Below the pieces are notes generated by a model. The model did not search any database. It had not been told where the DNA came from and saw only the letters and a program-made list of their open reading frames with translations. Of a stretch of DNA of 15,900 nucleotides, positions 7,097-13,378 are shown in pieces. Position numbers and translations under genes: made by a program. Position 1 is the stretch's first letter. Each line of letters begins with the position of its first letter. The DNA comes from Methanomicrobiales archaeon (GTDB lineage Archaea; Halobacteriota; Methanomicrobia; Methanomicrobiales; Methanoculleaceae), in the NCBI GenBank assembly GCA_012797575.1, contig JAAZOW010000125.1, positions 1-15,900 of the forward strand, written 5' to 3'.

Positions 7097-9343
7097 TCAC
7101 GCTACAGATATGAGCCCCTCTTCACGGCCTGGCTTCTCTTTCTTTACGGTCGCTTCTCTATCACACGCGACGCATCTCCGGAGCAGGGGCATCACGTCCC
7201 GCTGCGTGATCAGGTTGAAGCGGGCCTTGCTCGGTGCGAGCCCGACCTTGATCGAGTAGGCCTCCGGCGGCACCACCGCAAAGAGATCCTCATCGGTCCG
7301 ATCATCTCCTATGGCGAGGATGAAGTTCCAGGCGTTTCGGGAGATCCAGTTCAGCGCAGCCCTCCCTTTGTTGATGGCCGTGTTCTTGATCTCGATGACC
7401 TTGTTCCCCTCCATGACGCCGACATCGAGGTTCGCTGTCAGGTGCAGGAGATCGTCTTTGAGGTCTTTTGCCCGCTGTGCGCCGAGGATCGGCTCGGTTC
7501 TCCGGTAGTGCCAGACGAGGGAGTAGTCTTTTTCTTCGATGAAAGCGCCGGGTGTGCGGTCGGTGTAGAGTTCGAGGATCGGGTAGATCTCCCCCTTCCA
7601 CTCGTCCGAGAGTGATTCGGTCATCCGCCACTCTCCGGAGCGTTCCTTTACCCAGACGCCGTGCTCGGCGATGATCCCGATATCCATCGATCCGAACCAG
7701 GCGTCCAGGGTATACCGGTCCCTGCCGCTGATCACCACCACCTCGTTCTGGGACGCGCGGGCGAGCTTCTCGAGGAGATCGATTATGGGCTCACCGGGGA
7801 CCGCCATCTGTGGTTTTGCAGCGAAGGGCACCAGTGTACCGTCATAGTCGAGGAGAAGGAGTCGGTCCTTGCCGGAGGCGTAGTCGCCGACCAGCCGATC
7901 CCTGATCGCGGGGGTGATGATCTGCTCGGAACGTTCGACCTGGATGGCCCGGGCGTCGCCCAGCCGGGCCAAGAAATCCCCGACCCAGTACTCGATATCG
8001 TAGCGCATCAGCCTCTCCTGCATGGCTCTGTTGCGTTCGATCTGTTCCCTCTCCGGCATAGCGAGCGCCGCCTCGATCGCTCCGATCATCGCATCCTGGT
8101 CATTTGGATTGACGATGATCGCTTCCCCAAGCTCTTCTGCCGCCCCCGCCATCTCAGAGAGGATGAGCACCCCGGTGCCATCGGTCCTGGTGGCGATGTA
8201 CTCCTTGGCCATCAGGTTCATCCCATCCCGGAGCGGGGTCACCAGAGCGACATCGGCGGCGCTGTAGAACGCGACAAGCGTCTCGAACGGGAGGAAGTTG
8301 TAGAAGTAGCGGACTGGGACCCAATCGGTCGTGCCATACTTTCCGTTGATGCGGCCGACGAGTTCATCGATCTTCTTCTTCAGCACCTGGTAGCGGTCGA
8401 CACCGATCCTTGACGGGACCGCAACGAGGACGAGGGAGATCTTTCCCTGGTGTTCGGGCTTCTTCTCAAGCAGCGCATCAAAGGCCTCGAGCCGGAGCGG
8501 GATTCCTTTCGTGTAGTCCAGGCGATCGAACGAGAGGATGATCTTCTGCCTTCCATATTTCTGCCGGATCCGGGTGATCTCTCCCTGGACCGGGTTGCTG
8601 CCCGCTGCGTCGGCAAACCGATGATAATCGATTCCCATCGGGAAGAGATCGGTCCTGATGACCCGGGTGCCGGTCCTGACCTCCCCAAAGGAGTGTTCGT
8701 ACCCGAGTATCCGCCGGACGCTGGAGAGGAAATGGCGGACGTAGCCGTAGGTGTGGAATCCAATAAGGTCTGCCCCGAGCACCCCTTCGAGGATCTCCCT
8801 CCTCCAGGGGAGATGCCTGAATATCTCAAATGACGGGAAGGGGATGTGATGGAAGTAGCCGATCTCCGCCTCGGGCAGGCGCTCCCGGAGCATCTGCGGC
8901 AGGAGCATCAGGTGATAGTCGTGAACCCAGATGACGTCATCAGGCCGGACCACCTCCATCACGGCATCGCAGAACTTCTCGTTGACCCTCTGGTAGACAT
9001 TCCACATCTTCTGGTCGTAGTTTGTGTAGTGGTTGAAGTAGTGGAGGAGTGGCCAGATTGTGTTGTTGCAGAACCCATCATAGTAGTGTTTGATATCGTA
9101 CGGGGTGAGGAAGACTGGGTGACATTGTTCTCGCCGGAGCGTCTCAATGACCCGATCTCTCTCCTCTTTCTGCTTCTTCTGAACGTTCATTCCGGGCCAC
9201 CCGACCCAGAGGCTCTCATACGATTTGTAGAAAGAGCCGACGCCGGTGGCAAGACCACCGGCGCTCCGTTGGAGATGGAGGTCCCCGTTCTGGCGGGAGA
9301 CGTTGATCGGAAGCCTGTTTGAAATTATCAGTAATCTGTTCAT
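7097..9343 (-). CDS. otsAB: Bifunctional trehalose-6-phosphate synthase/phosphatase
   Basis: A 748-residue fusion that can make trehalose from a nucleotide-glucose and glucose-6-phosphate and then remove the phosphate, most likely for osmotic protection in the cytoplasm. The GT20 synthase part (1-470) has ISNRLPINVS (7-16), LWVGWPG (45-51), WVHDYHLMLLP (139-149), FDRLDYTKG (272-280) and RDGMNLMAKEY (372-382). The HAD phosphatase part (about 490-735) has LLDYDGTL (497-504), VVISGRDR (536-543), AEHGVW (559-564) and GDDRTDEDLF (679-688). The frame is open upstream to 9508, but ATG 9343 gives the canonical MNRLLIISNRLP start and has AAGGT a few bases upstream. Both catalytic halves look intact. 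It stands alone, convergent with sepS. Confidence 0.95.
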   Translation of the reverse strand: MNRLLIISNRLPINVSRQNGDLHLQRSAGGLATGVGSFYKSYESLWVGWPGMNVQKKQKEERDRVIETLRREQCHPVFLTPYDIKHYYDGFCNNTIWPLLHYFNHYTNYDQKMWNVYQRVNEKFCDAVMEVVRPDDVIWVHDYHLMLLPQMLRERLPEAEIGYFHHIPFPSFEIFRHLPWRREILEGVLGADLIGFHTYGYVRHFLSSVRRILGYEHSFGEVRTGTRVIRTDLFPMGIDYHRFADAAGSNPVQGEITRIRQKYGRQKIILSFDRLDYTKGIPLRLEAFDALLEKKPEHQGKISLVLVAVPSRIGVDRYQVLKKKIDELVGRINGKYGTTDWVPVRYFYNFLPFETLVAFYSAADVALVTPLRDGMNLMAKEYIATRTDGTGVLILSEMAGAAEELGEAIIVNPNDQDAMIGAIEAALAMPEREQIERNRAMQERLMRYDIEYWVGDFLARLGDARAIQVERSEQIITPAIRDRLVGDYASGKDRLLLLDYDGTLVPFAAKPQMAVPGEPIIDLLEKLARASQNEVVVISGRDRYTLDAWFGSMDIGIIAEHGVWVKERSGEWRMTESLSDEWKGEIYPILELYTDRTPGAFIEEKDYSLVWHYRRTEPILGAQRAKDLKDDLLHLTANLDVGVMEGNKVIEIKNTAINKGRAALNWISRNAWNFILAIGDDRTDEDLFAVVPPEAYSIKVGLAPSKARFNLITQRDVMPLLRRCVACDREATVKKEKPGREEGLISVA

Positions 9344-9396
9344 GGTTTTGACCTTACTCACCATCGTGGGAATGATCACCACCCAAAGATTCTCAA

Positions 9397-9414
9397 CCAA
9401 AATTAAGGTTTTGG
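9397..9414 (-). promoter_or_regulatory. Inverted repeat in the otsAB promoter region
   Basis: CCAAAA (9397-9402) and TTTTGG (9409-9414) form a perfect 6-base inverted repeat around TTAAGG, about 54 bases before the otsAB start. On the minus strand the centre reads CCTTAATTTT, which could be a TATA-like element, with a short leader following. Either a promoter, an operator over it, or both; position and symmetry are the only evidence. Confidence 0.3.
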
Positions 9415-9550
9415 AGAAATCTCGAAAAATTGCGGATATTGCAGTTTCGGCAGGCCGCGCCCATCCGGGGTCTGCCTCTGGTATGTGGGCGCCGGAGATG
9501 TCGCGCACAGCGCGACGGGGCGATCCAGCCCGGGCGTCTGGGGTAGGGGC

Positions 9551-9739
9551 ACCATCTTACAGGTCTTATCCCCTTTCAGCGGAGATCTCTCTGATAAGAG
9601 CAAAGATCTGCCGTTGATCGACGAACAGGCGAGGAGCACAGGGATTGAAGGCATCGCTGCGGCAGCGTTCACAAACTTTCGGGGAGGGCAGCCATTGAGG
9701 GCCAGATGCGTCATGTCACCGTATCTTCAAGGGTTTTGA
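9551..9739. repeat. Possible dispersed repeat or decayed sequence
   Basis: This AT-richer island differs from its GC-rich surroundings. All of its frames give protein-like but undomained translations, for example DQRQIFALIREISAERG on the minus strand. That phrase resembles translations of intergenic dispersed repeats seen in other prokaryotes; this is a recollection of style, not a match. It contains the TCTTATC/GATAAGA inverted repeat and two AGATCT sites. It has no transposase motif and no clear terminal repeats. A remnant of a lost gene is the other reading. Confidence 0.22.
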
Positions 9740-10126
9740 TGTGTGAGATGGAACGCCAACAATCACGCAGAATGACGGTAATAGCCTGGTTTTACGAGGT
9801 CTTCCCTGTCTGGTTTCAATGTGCCGGCATCCCCCCACCCCGCCCGGGGCCGGGAAGGCCGTATCCGGGAGAGCGAAACCCACACACCGGTTTTTTCTTC
9901 AGACTCACCCCATACGCTGGACCGTGGGAGGTATCTCCACGGGGAGGCAAAAAGCCCCCTCCCCTGTCATCCTTGGGTTCAACATGCCAGAGAAACTGCA
10001 AAGGGCGCGAAGAGGAATACACCCCAAAAGGTGTGGGTGACCGTACCTCTCTCTCCCGAGATGAACACCCACCCCTTATGCTTGGGAGTTTGTCCACATC
10101 TCCTCCCAATCTCTTCAAAGTCCGTA

Positions 10127-10660
10127 TCAGGCGCCTCTCCCCTCCACCCCTTGGACCATGCGCCGCACCTCTGCCTCAAGCTCAGGCAGGAGGTGGTCGC
10201 GGTTCGCCTTGGTCACCTCCACGACCCGGGCCCGGATCTGATCGAGACCCGGGACGCCCCGCTGTGCGATCGTCGCAACGCTAGGAGCGGGAGCATCGAA
10301 CACCTCCCGCACGAGCCCACGAAAGGCGCCCGAATACCACTCCATCTTCCCGATCTCGTCGATGATCACCAAGCGGGCATCCGGTGCAAAGAACGGTATC
10401 GTCGAGAGAAACTCCTCAAACCCCAAAACATCAACCCCATACCTCCCCACGCGGTAGGGACCGGGGAGCCCGGTGTGGGCGAGGCATCGCCGCTCTCCGG
10501 TGAGGCTCACGAGGTCGAACCCCACTCGCACTCCCCCCTCCCTGACCTCGGCGGTATAAAACCCAACCGGCGAGTAATCGACAAGGCGCTCTGCAAGGCG
10601 GCGTATGAGCGTGGTCTTCCCTGAACCCGGCCGCCCGGTGATGAGCAGGTTCCTGGTCAC
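10127..10660 (-). CDS. THEP1-type nucleoside-triphosphatase
   Basis: A 177-residue P-loop protein of the THEP1/NTPase_1 family, which hydrolyses nucleoside triphosphates in vitro and has no settled cellular role. The Walker A loop GRPGSGKT is at 9-16 directly after a short strand, and the Walker B segment VIIDEIGKME is at 98-107, the family signature. AQRGVPGLDQIRAR (132-145) and VTKANRD (149-155) match the later conserved parts. Two adjacent GTG codons (10663 and 10660) can start it. The second is chosen because it forms a 4-base GTGA overlap with the upstream gene, repeating the junction seen one gene earlier. GGGGAG (10671-10676) lies upstream of both. It is the last gene of a three-gene minus-strand operon. 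Confidence 0.88.
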   Translation of the reverse strand: MTRNLLITGRPGSGKTTLIRRLAERLVDYSPVGFYTAEVREGGVRVGFDLVSLTGERRCLAHTGLPGPYRVGRYGVDVLGFEEFLSTIPFFAPDARLVIIDEIGKMEWYSGAFRGLVREVFDAPAPSVATIAQRGVPGLDQIRARVVEVTKANRDHLLPELEAEVRRMVQGVEGRGA

Positions 10661-11073
10661 CACTGCGCTGTCTCCCCTGCCTGGATTCGCGGGCGGCAGG
10701 TCATACCGAGCGTCGGTCCCTTCCGGTCGGTCTCGGCGATGGCGTCTGAGAAGTGCACGGCGCACCGGGGGAGGTCGAGGGCGTGCACAGCACCCACGAT
10801 TGGCCCGACGTTGGAAGGCTCCCGAATCTTCAGGCAGGCCGTAGAACGACTGCTTAGGGGGGTAAAGAGGGATCTCACGGAGCTTCTCCGGTCCGCAAGC
10901 CCGAAGACGAAGATCGACATCAGGATGGCGCCCAAGCACCCGGCCGTAGCCGGTGGGGCCTCCCTGGAGAGCGGGAGTAACTCGAGTATCACACCGGGTG
11001 CGGGTGATGTCGCGCGCAGTTCTGAGAAGCGGACCCTCCCTTGCCCGATCGCTACGTCCCAGGGAAAGGTCAC
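10657..11073 (-). CDS. Conserved-looking protein of unknown function
   Basis: I do not recognise this 138-residue protein. It reads as a genuine gene: normal amino-acid balance, a GTG start overlapping the upstream stop by four bases (GTGA), GGGGCGGAG just before the start, and a TGA that overlaps the next gene in the same way. It has a hydrophobic stretch GCLGAILMSIFVFGLA (45-60), possibly a buried strand and helix rather than a membrane span, since it is short and followed by DRR. Other landmarks are SLFTPLS (68-74), HALDLPR (97-103), HFSDAI (107-112), and TLGMTCRP (121-128) with C126. Cysteines are C46, C80, C103-adjacent C104 and C126. The competing frame on the same strand gives an Arg/Pro-rich translation. 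Function unknown. Confidence 0.72.
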   Translation of the reverse strand: MTFPWDVAIGQGRVRFSELRATSPAPGVILELLPLSREAPPATAGCLGAILMSIFVFGLADRRSSVRSLFTPLSSRSTACLKIREPSNVGPIVGAVHALDLPRCAVHFSDAIAETDRKGPTLGMTCRPRIQAGETAQW

Positions 11074-11573
11074 CTCCGCCCCACGGGCTTTATGATGATC
11101 GAACAGGTGCTATCACCGGCGCAGATACCGCTCCGGTACTCTGGAGCGTAATCCGGGTTCAGGTCAGATATAGCAGCGTTTGCAAATGCGTGGCAGACGT
11201 TGCAGGCAGCAAGCGGGTCTTCTCCCATCCCTCTTGCCCTATCCGCCAGCGCACACCTCTGGACCATCAGATCCGCCTCATCCGGCGCGGAGTTCCTGAT
11301 CTCGTAGCGCCACTCAGGTCCGAAGAGCACCTTTGTTGCCGCTGCAAACGCCCCTGCAACCTCATGTGCATCCCCGAGCGGCATCCCAAAGGCGCGGACG
11401 ATGACACCGACATCCCTGCTCAGCTCCTGCCAGACCGCCCGCTCGACCTCGTTGTAGAGCTGGTCGTCGGCGCCATCCCTGATCGCCCTGCGATAGATGT
11501 ATGGTAGTGCCGAGAGTCCCTGTGCAGCCATTTTCCATCGCACATCCACTGGTATTCGTTCAAATGCATCCAT
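11070..11573 (-). CDS. Cys-rich protein resembling the ATC-hydrolase family
   Basis: First gene of the three-gene minus-strand operon, 167 residues. The N-terminal half (1-90) looks helical. The C-terminal half has cysteines C107, C124, C127, C151 and C157, in RCALAD, CNVCH and CAGDSTCSIIIKP. A conserved Cys pair followed by a GD..C strand near the end resembles the L-2-amino-thiazoline-4-carboxylic acid hydrolase-like family (PF14196), whose archaeal members are mostly uncharacterised. The resemblance is by eye, so the enzymatic activity should not be assumed; a metal or cluster site is another possibility. ATG 11573 has GGGGT about 10 bases upstream. The TGA stop overlaps the next gene's GTG by four bases. 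Confidence 0.75.
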   Translation of the reverse strand: MDAFERIPVDVRWKMAAQGLSALPYIYRRAIRDGADDQLYNEVERAVWQELSRDVGVIVRAFGMPLGDAHEVAGAFAAATKVLFGPEWRYEIRNSAPDEADLMVQRCALADRARGMGEDPLAACNVCHAFANAAISDLNPDYAPEYRSGICAGDSTCSIIIKPVGRR

Positions 11574-11719
11574 ATCTCATACCCCGTTCTCGTGGTGATG
11601 CCAGGGTATACCCCGTAACCTACATGAAGATTGTCCAGGTGGCTACAACCTCCATTAATACCCCACGGGGTACAGGTAGAGTGGAGAGCCATGACAGTCA
11701 ACCACCCATCCCTGATACT
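11574..11719. promoter_or_regulatory. Divergent promoter region with ATACCCC repeats
   Basis: This 146-base gap separates two genes reading apart. ATACCCCGT occurs at 11579-11587 and 11608-11616, and ATACCCC again at 11658-11664, where it forms TACCCC-AC-GGGGTA (11659-11672). The second copy is embedded in the perfect palindrome GGGTATACCC (11604-11613). CATTAATA (11653-11660) is the best TATA-like stretch and could serve either direction. The repeats look like sites for a regulator of one or both transcripts. Confidence 0.4.
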
Positions 11720-12832
11720 ATGCAAAGGCAAGTCCTCGCGATCCTCATCGCCATGATCCTCGGGGCAGGGTGTCTGGGCGGCCTCTTCCACCCGGAAGCC
11801 GTCCCGCCGGAGATCGTGCCGGTCGAAGGGGCGAGCCTGGACCACCTCCCGGTCCACACCTTCCCCTTCGAGGATGGGGAAGTGACGATCCACATCGACA
11901 TCGACCCGGCGGTCTACGCGGGCGCGAAAGAAGCTGACCGGAGGCTCCACCTCTACAGAGATCTCTCTGAAGAGGAATGGATCTCCATCTACTACCGGGC
12001 GTTTGCAGACGACCCCCACCAGGAGCCCTTCTATGCAGATCTCATCGCGGCCCTCCGCACTATCCGGGACCGCGAGAATCTTGACGACGATCGCTACCTC
12101 GAGCTGATCACCGCGTTCGTGCAATCCATCCCTTACAAGACCGACGACTCGATCATCGAGCCGAAGTTTCCCATCGAGACCTACGGTGATGGAGAGGGTG
12201 ACTGCGACGACAAAAGCCTCCTCCTCGCCGGACTCCTGGCGCGGGAAGGCTACCGGGTCGCACTCTTCTACTTCGGAGAAGAGGCGCACATGGCCGTGGG
12301 GGTGGAGAGTGTCGGGTGTTGGTACCGCAATACCGATTTTGCCTATATCGAGACCACGAACACAAGTTACGTGGGCATCCCGCCCCCGGAACTCTCCGGC
12401 GGAACACTCATCGCCTCTGACCCCCTGGTGATCCCCATCGGAGATGGCACACAGTGCTACTACGCGTGCAACCAGATCCAGACGATCGAGCGTGCCATCT
12501 CCCTGTCCCGCACCCGGGTTGATGTGCTCGCGCAGGAACTCGCAGAGTGCGCGCAGGAACTTGAGGCAGAAAGCGAGCATATCGATTCCCTCAACGCACG
12601 GATGGAGTGGCTCTCCCGGTCGGGGGATATCTGGGAGTACAATCGTCTTGTTCCGGTGCACACCCAGATCATTCAGGAATACAACGATGCGGTGCGATCT
12701 TACAACGCCTTGCTTGAGGAGTCACGGGTCGATGTGGATCTCCACAACTACCTCGTCACCCACGCCTATGATCGCCCTGGTTCATACTTCCGCGCCAGGG
12801 CATACCTGGAGGGATCGGCTGCCTTCTGGTGA
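11720..12832 (+). CDS. Predicted lipoprotein with transglutaminase-like domain
   Basis: A 370-residue exported protein. Residues 1-17 form a signal peptide ending ILGAG before C18, a plausible though imperfect lipobox, so it is probably lipid-anchored outside the membrane. Residues about 85-215 contain a transglutaminase/cysteine-protease-like core: GDCDDKS with candidate nucleophile C162, H190 in EEAHMAVGV, and an acidic third residue (D206 or E211). Residues about 254-337 are predicted coiled coil. Extra cysteines C200, C246, C250 and C277 might form disulfides. Family members include proteases and structural proteins, so activity is unknown. ATG 11720 has no clear ribosome-binding site; an in-frame GTG at 11681 would lengthen the N-terminus by 13 residues before the same signal peptide. 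It diverges from the minus-strand operon. Confidence 0.85.
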   Translation: MQRQVLAILIAMILGAGCLGGLFHPEAVPPEIVPVEGASLDHLPVHTFPFEDGEVTIHIDIDPAVYAGAKEADRRLHLYRDLSEEEWISIYYRAFADDPHQEPFYADLIAALRTIRDRENLDDDRYLELITAFVQSIPYKTDDSIIEPKFPIETYGDGEGDCDDKSLLLAGLLAREGYRVALFYFGEEAHMAVGVESVGCWYRNTDFAYIETTNTSYVGIPPPELSGGTLIASDPLVIPIGDGTQCYYACNQIQTIERAISLSRTRVDVLAQELAECAQELEAESEHIDSLNARMEWLSRSGDIWEYNRLVPVHTQIIQEYNDAVRSYNALLEESRVDVDLHNYLVTHAYDRPGSYFRARAYLEGSAAFW

Positions 12833-13022
12833 TGAAGATCCCACTCTGCCTGTGCGGGCGGGCTTTCGGACTACCACCCCACCACATCGGAGACGATCCT
12901 GCAGGCCCTCTGGCGCTGATCTGCCGCCTGCCGATGCGAGTCGCTCGACATCGACTGCGACACCCGGCCAGGGTTGCGGGATGTCCACCCCAACCCTGAA
13001 CCCCAGGGGACAGGGGAAGGAG

Positions 13023-13038
13023 ACCCGGTTCCCCGGGT
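13023..13038. terminator. Hairpin downstream of the lipoprotein gene
   Basis: ACCCGG and CCGGGT pair perfectly around TTCC, nested in an alternative GGGGAA/TTCCCC pairing (13013-13018 and 13029-13034). A second hairpin lies just upstream at 12970-12997. No T run follows, and the distance from the lipoprotein stop (about 190 bases) makes a terminator role uncertain; a structured RNA is possible. Confidence 0.28.
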
Positions 13039-13056
13039 GCTGATGTACGCTGCTTT

Positions 13057-13227
13057 ATGCATCTGGTTCCGCCGGATGATGTTCGGGTGACACGCGGCCC
13101 GCTCAGCGAGATAGGCAAATGTGGTGAATGCACCTCTTTCCATACTCAAGAAAAGGAGAGATTTCTATTTCAACCAGGCGCCGCGCGGTGCGAAAGTGAA
13201 GGAGAGGCGATCCAGCACTGTATTTGA
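13057..13227 (+). CDS. Possible small Cys-rich protein (56 residues)
   Basis: ATG 13057 opens a 56-residue frame ending in TGA. It carries KCGEC (21-25), then single cysteines at C45 and C55 with H29 and H54 nearby, a pattern that could bind zinc or a cluster. The amino-acid mix is balanced, unlike most chance frames in this GC-rich window. Against it: no ribosome-binding site is evident, the third-position GC is lower than in neighbouring genes, and an overlapping minus-strand frame (13103-13309) is also protein-like. I recognise no family. Its place just before sufC makes a link to Fe-S metabolism tempting but unsupported. Confidence 0.33.
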   Translation: MHLVPPDDVRVTRGPLSEIGKCGECTSFHTQEKERFLFQPGAARCESEGEAIQHCI

Positions 13228-13340
13228 TATTCTCGGGCTCTATACGCGTCACATCGATCCCCAACCTCCTGGAAGCTTTCCTTGCATCACCATCCCTTGC
13301 ACCACTCACTGCCGAATCAACGGATGATATCTTCCAAGCG

Positions 13341-13372
13341 TTAATGTATCTCCCAGAACATATATGACGGAG
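13341..13372 (+). promoter_or_regulatory. Probable sufC promoter and ribosome-binding site
   Basis: TTAATGTAT (13341-13349) is a TATA-like stretch. A start about 25 bases downstream would place the RNA 5' end near 13370, close to GGAG at 13369-13372, which sits 6 bases before ATG 13379. The leader would be very short or absent. The GGAG spacing is what favours ATG 13379 over ATG 13364 for sufC. Confidence 0.35.
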
Positions 13373-13378
13373 TGCCGT

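Larger units (their letters stand above)
9344..10126. other. 783-base gene-poor gap with hairpins
   Basis: No convincing gene is seen here. Open frames exist on both strands, but their translations are rich in Pro, Arg and Gly and lack any recognisable domain. Structure visible: the otsAB promoter end (9344-9440); a 7-base hairpin GTCGCGC/GCGCGAC with ACA loop (9500-9516); TCTTATC/GATAAGA (9565-9571 and 9594-9600); CCGTGG/CCACGG (9922-9927 and 9937-9942); GGGGAGG/CCTCCCC (9941-9947 and 9958-9964); and ACACC/GGTGT (10019-10023 and 10030-10034). On the minus strand those between 9922 and 10034 lie downstream of the THEP1 gene and could end its transcript. A small RNA in this gap cannot be excluded. 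Confidence 0.5.
12833..13378. other. Gene-poor gap before sufC
   Basis: No recognised gene occupies these 546 bases. The left part (12833-13040) is GC-rich and full of hairpins: AGTCG/CGACT (12939-12943 and 12952-12956), AGGGTTG/CAACCCT (12970-12976 and 12991-12997), and ACCCGG/CCGGGT with TTCC loop (13023-13038). These may end the lipoprotein transcript. The right part (13041-13378) is AT-richer, with a possible 56-residue ORF, a competing minus-strand frame, and a TATA-like stretch before sufC. Confidence 0.5.

Noticed and set aside
7661..8413. 250-residue plus-strand open frame inside otsAB, with others nearby (7067-7615, 8846-9322)
   Set aside because: They lie antisense to a gene whose motifs are all intact; their translations show no domain and arise from GC-rich codon bias.
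9344..9508. N-terminal extension of otsAB to 9508
   Set aside because: The extension is unlike any trehalose synthase, while ATG 9343 gives the canonical N-terminus and has a ribosome-binding site.
9970..9990. TTCAA T-loop-like sequence suggesting a tRNA
   Set aside because: The flanking bases do not form a T stem and no acceptor or anticodon arm can be placed around it.
9706..10624. Two overlapping plus-strand frames of 192 and 267 residues
   Set aside because: Pro/Arg/Gly-rich translations without motifs; the longer one runs antisense into the THEP1 gene, whose Walker motifs are intact.
10661..10939. Extension of the THEP1 frame to 10939
   Set aside because: The extra 93 residues are Arg/Pro-rich and overlap the better-supported 138-residue gene; the GTGA junction marks the start instead.
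12832..12999. 55-residue plus-strand ORF starting in a TGATG overlap with the lipoprotein stop
   Set aside because: The overlap style matches real junctions here, but the product is Pro/Arg/His-rich and its 3' half coincides with a hairpin; no domain or conservation signal can be seen.
13103..13309. 68-residue minus-strand ORF before sufC, open further upstream
   Set aside because: Protein-like, but no ribosome-binding site, no recognised domain, and it conflicts with the 56-residue plus-strand frame; left unresolved rather than called.
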